The notes beneath the pieces are model-generated. The model did not search any database, was not told the origin of the DNA, and saw only the letters and a list, made by a program, of their open reading frames with translations. Shown in pieces: positions 33,621-39,592 of a DNA stretch of 39,592 bases; positions within the stretch are counted from its first letter, which is position 1, and each line of letters opens with the position of its first letter. A program made the position numbers and the translations under genes. The stretch is from IMG/VR virus record IMGVR_UViG_3300044633_001422, positions 1 to 39,592 of that record, one strand, 5' to 3'. Source of the stretch: a virus.

Positions 33621-33910
33621 TATTTCTTTTCCTTCTTATTCTTATAATGATCATTATACATGGCAAGCATGACGTAATGCATGGCCTTCATTAGGTCAGA
33701 TTGATTGGTCCCGCCTTTCTTCCCGTACCGCCACAGATACTTCAGTGCGGTGTTACGGAAAGTAGGTGTTGCATCACCTAGAGCAATCCATGCGTCAAAA
33801 CATTCGACCGAATCGTCGCCTGTTTTGTAATGTTGGGAATATGTGGCATCGATATATGCCTTAAGATCATTAATGATCTTGTCTTCTGCGTACTTGTATT
33901 TGATAGCCAT
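33620..33910 (-). CDS. DUF3310-like protein
   Basis: 96 aa. CFDAWIALGDATPTFRNTALKYLWRYGKKGGTNQSDLMKAMHYVMLAMY: matches the core of the DUF3310 (SaV-like) family, often labelled nucleotide-kinase related, found in many phages. Start 33910, end overlaps the glycosyltransferase start (TAATG). Confidence 0.78.
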   Translation of the reverse strand: MAIKYKYAEDKIINDLKAYIDATYSQHYKTGDDSVECFDAWIALGDATPTFRNTALKYLWRYGKKGGTNQSDLMKAMHYVMLAMYNDHYKNKKEKK

Positions 33911-33922
33911 TCACCGTACCTA

Positions 33923-34963
33923 TTATGTAAGAGCTTCAAGTTTAGCTGGACTATTTATATCAGCACCGGTCCAATGCGGGTAAAATTCTCGAGAAAGATG
34001 CACAGATCGTGGCTTTTCCATGTACTTGAAATCAAGCTCGCCGGCTTCATTGATCAAATAACCAGTCCAGTCGTTAAACTTCACATGTTTAAATTGGCCG
34101 GCGCCATATTCGCATCGTGCAATAAACAACTTTCTAACACGATTACGATCTGCCCATGAACCTGTGAAAGGTGTTCCCTTATACCATCCGGTCTTAGGAA
34201 TCTTACGCGATTCATTTTCAATAGGTAGAGGAGCCAAGATTGTTACAGTTGCCTCGTACTTGCTTGCTAGCTTAACTGCACCCTCGATGTACCGATCAAC
34301 AAGACTGATTGTAGCCAGTTCTGGATCTGGCTGTCTAAGAAGATGATGACGAATATCGATATTACCGAAGTAGAGTTCAATATTATTGAAATTTCTACCA
34401 TAGCCACACGTGTCTAGACCTTCAGAACTGGCACCATGAAGTGTCTTGAATGGAACCGAATTAACCAACCAACCTGGACGATACATACAAATAGCATGTG
34501 AATCGCCGGCAACAATATTCATATTGTTAACCAAATTAATGTTGACGTCAACCATAGGGGTAGACTCTACAATATGCTTAAGAGAATTCATTACATCTTT
34601 AGTCCATGGGCCTGAATCAGAAAGTGAATCGACTCTCTTCTGAATGATTTCATGGTACATAGGCATAGGAATTCCGATAGAATACACAGCACCGGTGAAA
34701 TTGGCAAGGGAAATAACCTTTTCGGTTTGGTTGAAATTCTCAAACCCACCGAATACATTTAGGGCACCTGACCAGTCGTTGCCATGATAAATGTACAACA
34801 CATCATATCTATGGTATGGCTTATCACCAGTATCGATATCTACAACAACATCTTCAGGATAGCATTCGCGTAACTGTGACCAATAGATATGACCTTGTGC
34901 ACCTCTATGAGATGCTAGCCTAGACGAAATAGGATTAAACGGTGACGTTACTAGAATTTTCAA
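33923..34963 (-). CDS. SGNH-like hydrolase or esterase (346 aa)
   Basis: Starts at TTG 34963 behind AAGGA. The central VAGDSH (152-156) resembles SGNH block I, GNIDIRHHLL could be the N-x-H block, and PRSVHLS the final D/S-x-x-H block. Overall length fits a single-domain enzyme with an N-terminal add-on. Could be an esterase or acetyltransferase-like trimming enzyme of the modification cluster; exact role unknown. Overlaps the PLP enzyme gene by 29 nt. Confidence 0.62.
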   Translation of the reverse strand: MKILVTSPFNPISSRLASHRGAQGHIYWSQLRECYPEDVVVDIDTGDKPYHRYDVLYIYHGNDWSGALNVFGGFENFNQTEKVISLANFTGAVYSIGIPMPMYHEIIQKRVDSLSDSGPWTKDVMNSLKHIVESTPMVDVNINLVNNMNIVAGDSHAICMYRPGWLVNSVPFKTLHGASSEGLDTCGYGRNFNNIELYFGNIDIRHHLLRQPDPELATISLVDRYIEGAVKLASKYEATVTILAPLPIENESRKIPKTGWYKGTPFTGSWADRNRVRKLFIARCEYGAGQFKHVKFNDWTGYLINEAGELDFKYMEKPRSVHLSREFYPHWTGADINSPAKLEALT

Positions 34964-35849
34964 GACTATATTCCTTTTTCCACTTTCGATTGGAATCAAT
35001 TTTATCATATAGAGTAATATCGTTTAGAACCGGATCTTTGCCTACGTTCCAGAATAGAATGTCTTTGCCTGTATTCTTAGGGATACGTTTCCAAACCTTT
35101 GCATCATATGTAGGAACAGAAGGAAACGGAGGTAGATTTTCTACCTTTTCAAACTGAGTAAACTCCAGCGGCTCTGAAACAACATCAGCTCTGCCAGCTT
35201 CACCGGCCTTAAGGTTACGAGCAACTGCAACAGCCGTAAACTTAGCCTTAGGCCATGCAATCTGTAGAGCACGGGTAAGAACGCCAGTCGAGATAGCTAC
35301 GTATACTTCCTTAGGGGGATCGATAGTTAAGGCTGCATGAATAATACCGGCAGTGGCTAGCTCATGCTTTAGACCTAGAGGAATAAAACATGCTTCGTTA
35401 TCCTCTGCCCACTTCTTAGCAAGAAGGTTTAGATTAGGCATTGCTGCGATACGTTCAAAGATAGGTTCTGCGCCCTGTTCAATACAGCAAGCCTGGTGCA
35501 TCGAAATCTTCTTTGAAGCAGGCATAAAAAGAACAATATCTTTATTGCGATGCTTAGCAACATCCATCAATGAAACACCGGCCAATCCGGTACGAGGCTG
35601 AACATACACCAGCGTCTTGTTATTTACTTTAGACGCTAGCAAATCACCTGCTCTGGTTTTAGTTCCAACAATTAGATCGTCACGAACAACACGAACACCA
35701 TCATGTTCAATTACGACCGGATCAGGATTATACGGCTTCCATCCAGAAGCCAAGTCCTTATAATAAGCCAGCGCATCCTTGTACGTGCATCCAGGCCATA
35801 GGTTTACGTCTTTGTTAACTCCATCTAGAACATGAGTGTTATGTGACAT
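34935..35849 (-). CDS. PLP-dependent-like enzyme, fold type II
   Basis: 304 aa. GTKTRAGDLLASK (possible PLP lysine), AGVSLMDVAKHRNKDIVLFMPASKKISM, GAEPIFER and an SxGxL segment (ISTGVLTRALQ) follow the pattern of ACC deaminase/threonine synthase type enzymes. PLP enzymes of other folds occur in thymidine hypermodification of phages such as ViI; a fold II member near gp42 has to my knowledge no described DNA-modification role. Start inside the preceding gene end (11-nt overlap). Confidence 0.6.
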   Translation of the reverse strand: MSHNTHVLDGVNKDVNLWPGCTYKDALAYYKDLASGWKPYNPDPVVIEHDGVRVVRDDLIVGTKTRAGDLLASKVNNKTLVYVQPRTGLAGVSLMDVAKHRNKDIVLFMPASKKISMHQACCIEQGAEPIFERIAAMPNLNLLAKKWAEDNEACFIPLGLKHELATAGIIHAALTIDPPKEVYVAISTGVLTRALQIAWPKAKFTAVAVARNLKAGEAGRADVVSEPLEFTQFEKVENLPPFPSVPTYDAKVWKRIPKNTGKDILFWNVGKDPVLNDITLYDKIDSNRKWKKEYSLENSSNVTV

Positions 35850-37014
35850 TAATTGCCTCTTTGTATTGTTGAACTGACATGCCCGCTGACTTTAAAACAA
35901 AATCATCTGATGGATGGGATTTCATTCCGTTGAATGTCTTAACTAGACCAAGCTCTAGCATCTTTTTCTGACGGCCGAACGGATGGTCAATGATCGTGGA
36001 TGAATTCCATACAGAGTCGAAGTCTAGATGGTCATAATCAGCTCCTGGCCGAACATAGTTTTCGATCCAACGAATAAAATCACAACATACGTCTTCTGCA
36101 TCGTAAGGATATCCACCTGTATCCTTCATGATTTGATCCATCACGTTGTCTAGGAAGTCAATTTCCTTTACACCCTTTGGTCGTTCTGCTAGGTACGAGA
36201 TACATTCCTTGGCATTAGTGCCATAGTAGAAGTGCGATTCCTTATGAACACAATCCGGGAACCAATCTGCAATATCAGCCACAACAGCTGCATATTGGAA
36301 ATGGTACTGTCTTAGACCGTGTTCAACATTCCACTTGAGCATGAAGTTACCAACTTCTCTAAGTGATTTCTTTCCTTTGGTGTAAAGCAAGAATTCAGCA
36401 AGCGATGCAGCAAGTTCAGGTGCATACTCTGCTAGATAGTAATCGCCACCGCGTTTATAACCTTCGATCGGCTTAGGGAAAGCCGGGAACTGATACCCAA
36501 TAGAAGTGTAGAACGTTCCTGGGTAATTCTTGATGAACGCATTCATATCCTTTATCGAATCGAACTGATAAAGGTACGGAAGCACGGTATTGTGATATCC
36601 AGTTGGCTTGGTAGAATAGTTAATTGCCGACCCGGTTACACGATGAAGAATGAACAACCACAACCAAATATAATCATCATGTGATGCAGTTGACCAATTA
36701 CGTGCGATCAGATTACGCTGCTTCGTTATCTTACCTATCTTCATCTTCTCCCAGTACGGATGTTCTTTACTCCATCCATAGAAAATATCATTTACAATCT
36801 GGGAGAATCCTGCGTACTTACGTTGAACCACGTCATATAGTTCAACGTGTTCCATCAGATCATCACCAATTTTAGCTGCTGGATCAGTATGAGCCAGCGC
36901 GCCATATGGGCGTGACCGAGATACATTGCACAGCTCTTGCTGCTTTTTAGCAAGAGAATAGTATCTGATGAATTCAGGATAGTACTTGGTTGGCCTAAAT
37001 TCTATCTGTTGCAT
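35839..37014 (-). CDS. Large conserved protein, candidate DNA-modification transferase
   Basis: 391 aa from ATG 37014, or 398 from ATG 37035 in a duplicated start region. Mostly helical, with conserved-looking blocks CNVSRSRPYG, FILHRVTGS, TSIGYQFPAFPKP, NVEHGLRQYHFQYAAVVADIA and CCDFIRWIENYVRPG. These suggest an all-helical family like the alpha-glutamyl/putrescinyl-thymine pyrophosphorylase group in other phages, but I cannot confirm it. Overlaps the gp42 end by 20 nt, so it is coupled to hydroxymethylase production. Confidence 0.5.
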   Translation of the reverse strand: MQQIEFRPTKYYPEFIRYYSLAKKQQELCNVSRSRPYGALAHTDPAAKIGDDLMEHVELYDVVQRKYAGFSQIVNDIFYGWSKEHPYWEKMKIGKITKQRNLIARNWSTASHDDYIWLWLFILHRVTGSAINYSTKPTGYHNTVLPYLYQFDSIKDMNAFIKNYPGTFYTSIGYQFPAFPKPIEGYKRGGDYYLAEYAPELAASLAEFLLYTKGKKSLREVGNFMLKWNVEHGLRQYHFQYAAVVADIADWFPDCVHKESHFYYGTNAKECISYLAERPKGVKEIDFLDNVMDQIMKDTGGYPYDAEDVCCDFIRWIENYVRPGADYDHLDFDSVWNSSTIIDHPFGRQKKMLELGLVKTFNGMKSHPSDDFVLKSAGMSVQQYKEAINVT

Positions 37015-37747
37015 ATTTAATTTTGTCAGTTGCATATTGGCTTTCTGGATAATGATCCAAATATTCTGCCTTGGAAACACTGTTTCCAAGTCCCTTACCC
37101 CAAGCATCTACCATCCAGAAGTGCCTCTCGTATACATGAAGAGACGCTGCATTCCAATAAATCTTACCAATTGGTACTTCTAGTGAATACGCCAACAGAG
37201 TAAGAACGTACTTCTGCCATGCCCAATCATTACGATATCCGAAAATGGCGTCATTTGATCTCATATTGACATGAGCGTTAAGAACACCGTCTCTGATCAT
37301 GTATTGAACAGAATTAGTGCACATGAAATCAGACATACCGTCTTCATTATAATCCTTCCACATAGAAGGTCTGGTATAAATCATGATAGCACGGCGAGAC
37401 TCAGGGTTTTCCTTAAGTTCTCTTAACACATTCTTAAACTGACTACCATTTTCGGCAGAGAAGACACACCAACCGTAATTGGAGTTGATCATGCCATCTT
37501 TAGAAGAGACCTTAAGCCAAATATCCGGAACCTTACCAGGAATATCATGCACATTCCTAGACATAGAAGAATACCATGCAAGTTCACGCATAATATAGCT
37601 ATCATTCGGAGCACCGAAGATAGCATTTTCGTCTGCATCAAACGACTCGCATGTTTCGATTACTTTGACACCAGTCTTGTCTTTAATAAAACGCTGATTA
37701 TAAAGGCTATTAACGAATAGCTTGCGGATGCCATGAATTGATAGCAT
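36995..37747 (-). CDS. 42: dCMP hydroxymethylase (gp42)
   Basis: 250 aa, closely similar to T4 gp42 (246 aa) along its length: DKTGVKVIE, IFGAPNDSYIMRELAWYS, INSNYGW, RRAIMIYTRPSM, DGMSDFMCTN (catalytic Cys143) and RSNDAIFGYRND. The residue that is Asn in thymidylate synthase is Asp (Asp174) here, as in T4 (Asp179), indicating dCMP rather than dUMP as substrate. Makes hydroxymethyl-dCMP, so the genome DNA probably contains 5-hydroxymethylcytosine. Confidence 0.95.
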   Translation of the reverse strand: MLSIHGIRKLFVNSLYNQRFIKDKTGVKVIETCESFDADENAIFGAPNDSYIMRELAWYSSMSRNVHDIPGKVPDIWLKVSSKDGMINSNYGWCVFSAENGSQFKNVLRELKENPESRRAIMIYTRPSMWKDYNEDGMSDFMCTNSVQYMIRDGVLNAHVNMRSNDAIFGYRNDWAWQKYVLTLLAYSLEVPIGKIYWNAASLHVYERHFWMVDAWGKGLGNSVSKAEYLDHYPESQYATDKIKYATDRI

Positions 37748-38274
37748 TAAGGGTCCTTCGTGAAAAGATTATGGTCTGACAAATTGTCATATCTTGGTAC
37801 GATGCCGCGCAGCGGACTGCTGTCGCCAACAGAGCTAGTCTTTGTCATTAGTTCTTTAGCGAATTCTGAAATGGTAACTTGAGGAATTTGTTCGGCTAAA
37901 AATACAGCTGATGGTCCTGGTTCCTGCGCACCATTGTCGACGATCTTATTGCCGAACAAATCCTTCGAATTATCCTGGCCAGGAATCTTACGACGTAGGA
38001 ACGAAACCAAGAACGAAGAGTAATTGATCAAGTCCTTGGCAGAGTCCTCGACCGACTCAAAATTAGCGTCATGACCAGCACGCATCTTATCTAGTACCGA
38101 CTGGATACGAAGCATCTTAGTATGCATCATATCGTAAATAGAGTCTACACCATACAGATAGTAATCCGCTTGTGTGACGTCAGAAACCGATGCCTGATAA
38201 TCCTCAGACTTACGCTTCTGGATATCGGCACATTCTTGTAGTACCTTCAGTGATTCTCTAGTTTCACTACTCAT
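37747..38274 (-). CDS. Nmad1-like (DUF1599) nucleotide-modification associated protein
   Basis: 175 aa from ATG 38274. CADIQKRKSEDYQA..., YGVDSIYDMMHTKMLRIQSV, ESVEDSAKDLINYSSFLVSFL fit the helical core of the Nmad1 family (formerly DUF1599), a domain that accompanies modified-base genes in phages. Its C-terminal 60 residues are polar and less conserved. TAATG coupling to gp42. Confidence 0.75.
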   Translation of the reverse strand: MSSETRESLKVLQECADIQKRKSEDYQASVSDVTQADYYLYGVDSIYDMMHTKMLRIQSVLDKMRAGHDANFESVEDSAKDLINYSSFLVSFLRRKIPGQDNSKDLFGNKIVDNGAQEPGPSAVFLAEQIPQVTISEFAKELMTKTSSVGDSSPLRGIVPRYDNLSDHNLFTKDP

Positions 38275-38882
38275 TTTGCAAACTTCTCCGTAACAATACA
38301 TTGACCGGTCATTTGTGCATCACTGTGCTCTGGTTTGTGTGCATAGTACATACCATATGGGTTTTTATGTGAATTGATCATATATTTCATAAATGTATCA
38401 CCTATGCAAATGAAATGGAATGTACAAAGGTAATCTTCATTTGCGCCATTAACCCGAATGAATTCACCAGCTACAAGATAATCCATATATGGAATACGCT
38501 TTTCCATTTTCGCGACTAAATTTCTAGGGTAATTGAAGTAAGTTCCGTTTAGCCGCTTTACTTCGAAAGTAACTAGATTAGTTGGATCTTGATAATTTAT
38601 ACAGTCGTACGCATAAGTTTCTGGGTTAGTTTTGTCATGTTCAAGAGGACCACGGACGAAATTAGGAAACAGCCCCAGAGCAAACTCTAGTACGCCCTTT
38701 TGTGCATCTCGATATAGTTCTTCCTCAGTTCTGATTTTATCCTTTTCACCACGCATATGTAGACGCACGTCTTCATCATGATACTTGTCCATCATCTCAT
38801 GAATGTATACCTTAACCCAAGGTTCATTCTTGAGTAGGATCGGCTTATTTAGAATTTGGTTAGCAAAATGTTCAATATTCAT
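38271..38882 (-). CDS. PD-(D/E)XK nuclease-like protein
   Basis: 203 aa from leaderless ATG 38882. YDCINYQDPTNLVTFEVKRLNG shows D93 followed by E107-V-K109, the spacing of the PD-(D/E)XK core, with helices before it. A nuclease that could cut unmodified host DNA would fit with a phage carrying hmC; not proven. Overlaps the next gene by 4 nt (ATGA). Confidence 0.6.
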   Translation of the reverse strand: MNIEHFANQILNKPILLKNEPWVKVYIHEMMDKYHDEDVRLHMRGEKDKIRTEEELYRDAQKGVLEFALGLFPNFVRGPLEHDKTNPETYAYDCINYQDPTNLVTFEVKRLNGTYFNYPRNLVAKMEKRIPYMDYLVAGEFIRVNGANEDYLCTFHFICIGDTFMKYMINSHKNPYGMYYAHKPEHSDAQMTGQCIVTEKFAK

Positions 38883-38888
38883 CTGACT

Positions 38889-38917
38889 ATTATACCATAA
38901 CAAAGTTTAAATGTACA
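38889..38917 (-). promoter_or_regulatory. Leaderless early promoter of modification operon
   Basis: TGTACA (38912-38917), 17 bp, TATAAT (38889-38894), AGTCAG, ATG. It appears to drive the nuclease-like, Nmad1, gp42 and downstream genes. Confidence 0.78.
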
Positions 38918-38920
38918 CTA

Positions 38921-39592
38921 TTATTTTTCAGGCTTGCATTTTTTAGTGTGCAAAACATAATTTCCTGGATCATAAGTATTTCCACAATTAGGGCAAGGTT
39001 TTTTAATTCTGTTTTTTGCTTTATGTTTTAAAGTATCTAAAGTTTCTTTTGAATGTTTACGACCAGTGCTAGCCGTTGATAATTTTTTACGCGTTTCTTT
39101 AGATACTTCATTTTCTTTAAAATAAGTTTTTAATGACGATGATATTTTAGTTTTTGATTCATTTAATAATATAGCTCCTAATCTTCGCTGTTTACCTTTG
39201 GATGCATCAGATATTTTTTTATTATGTTCTATTGGGCGTTTTTTAGCATAGTCAGATAATTTTTTAGATTTAGATAATAAAGATTCTTCACATAGATATG
39301 AAGACGGGTTATTAACCCTCATTTCTATACAATGAGAAACTCTAGCTTCATTATACAAACGAGAGTTATTTGCACCTTTTTTCTTAAAAAAGAAAATTGG
39401 GTCTCTATATCTTTTATCATTAGGATGAATTTTCCACAACAAATAATGAACTATAAAATGTTCTTTAGGGGTCAACAACACTAAATTAGTAATGTCATCA
39501 GTGCCACCTATAGATTTCATTTTTATATGGTGTAGTTCATATACTTCGGTTATTTTACTACGATTAGCCAACACAGCATTTTGTATTATTTT
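38921..39592 (-). CDS. HNH homing endonuclease with NUMOD3 repeats, cut by window edge
   Basis: VYELHHIKMKSIGGTDDITNLVLLTPKEH is the HNH core (His-His and the later Asn and His). The C-terminal third has NUMOD3-like repeats (SKETRKKLS, SKETLDTLK) and a terminal CPNC...H zinc motif. AT-rich compared with neighbours. The frame stays open to the end of the window, so the true start lies beyond it; the GTG at 39574 is probably internal. A mobile, free-standing endonuclease gene. Confidence 0.85.
   Translation of the reverse strand, partial: KIIQNAVLANRSKITEVYELHHIKMKSIGGTDDITNLVLLTPKEHFIVHYLLWKIHPNDKRYRDPIFFFKKKGANNSRLYNEARVSHCIEMRVNNPSSYLCEESLLSKSKKLSDYAKKRPIEHNKKISDASKGKQRRLGAILLNESKTKISSSLKTYFKENEVSKETRKKLSTASTGRKHSKETLDTLKHKAKNRIKKPCPNCGNTYDPGNYVLHTKKCKPEK

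Noticed and set aside
36995-37747. Thymidylate synthase
   Set aside because: The family fold matches, but the substrate-selecting Asn is Asp and the sequence is close to T4 gp42, so dCMP hydroxymethylase is the better call.
1-39592. CRISPR array
   Set aside because: Repeated words are promoters, tRNA parts or the G/T-rich family; no regular repeat-spacer pattern was seen.

Overview
The window is a piece of a large, T4-related myovirus genome. The strongest marker is the replication block on the minus strand: sliding clamp (gp45), clamp loader (gp44 and gp62) and the RegA translational repressor, in the T4 order. It is followed upstream by a dCMP hydroxymethylase (gp42) that keeps the Asp giving cytosine specificity. 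A signal-peptide protein of a type common in Rhizobiales, the mixed base composition and the lack of enterobacterial accessory genes suggest an alphaproteobacterial host. That host assignment is inference. No structural (virion) genes were seen, so this is the early/accessory and replication side of the genome.

Layout. 1-2.1 kb: tRNAs (partial CAU, Val, Cys, Lys, Ala) mixed with small secreted and membrane proteins. 2.1-6.2 kb: a beta-barrel outer-membrane protein, an acyl carrier protein and overlapping small genes. 6.1-8.1 kb: a receiver-like cREC protein and a CCA-adding enzyme. 8.2-18.9 kb: a GC-richer array of about 30 very small genes, nearly all on the minus strand, driven one to five at a time by near-identical promoters. 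18.9-21.3 kb: small genes including a frameshifted paralogue and a SWIM zinc-finger protein. 21.3-22.1 kb: second tRNA group (Gly, Arg, a Thr-like one, Asp). 22.2-25 kb: operon with two AAA ATPases and a zinc-cluster protein. 25-29.8 kb: small genes, metallophosphoesterase, tRNA-Lys(CUU), tRNA-Glu, FkbM methyltransferase, Bax/FlgJ-like glucosaminidase and an RlaP-like nucleotidyltransferase. 29.8-32.6 kb: regA-62-44-45. 32.7-38.9 kb: predicted base-modification cluster (glycosyltransferase, DUF3310, SGNH-like, PLP-fold enzyme, 422-aa class protein, gp42, Nmad1-like, nuclease-like). The right edge holds a truncated HNH homing endonuclease.

The most unusual signal is regulatory. About 30 promoters share a palindromic -35 TGTACA, a strict 17-bp spacer and a TANNAT-type -10. 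In most the start codon begins only 6 nt after the -10 box, so the transcripts should be leaderless; ATG is often doubled. In the 9.4-18 kb block they carry a further upstream box (GAAAYAA then ACCGC) exactly 9 nt before TGTACA. A second class keeps the promoter but has a conserved leader starting GGCTTTATTGATTGA plus a Shine-Dalgarno.

Functional themes: (i) cytosine is probably replaced by hydroxymethylcytosine and perhaps further decorated; (ii) a tRNA/RNA maintenance kit (CCA-adding enzyme, cREC, RlaP-like protein, about ten tRNAs of which two lack CCA); (iii) host-envelope genes (Omp barrel, acyl carrier protein, glucosaminidase). All assignments come from reading the sequence and recalling family motifs; no search was run.
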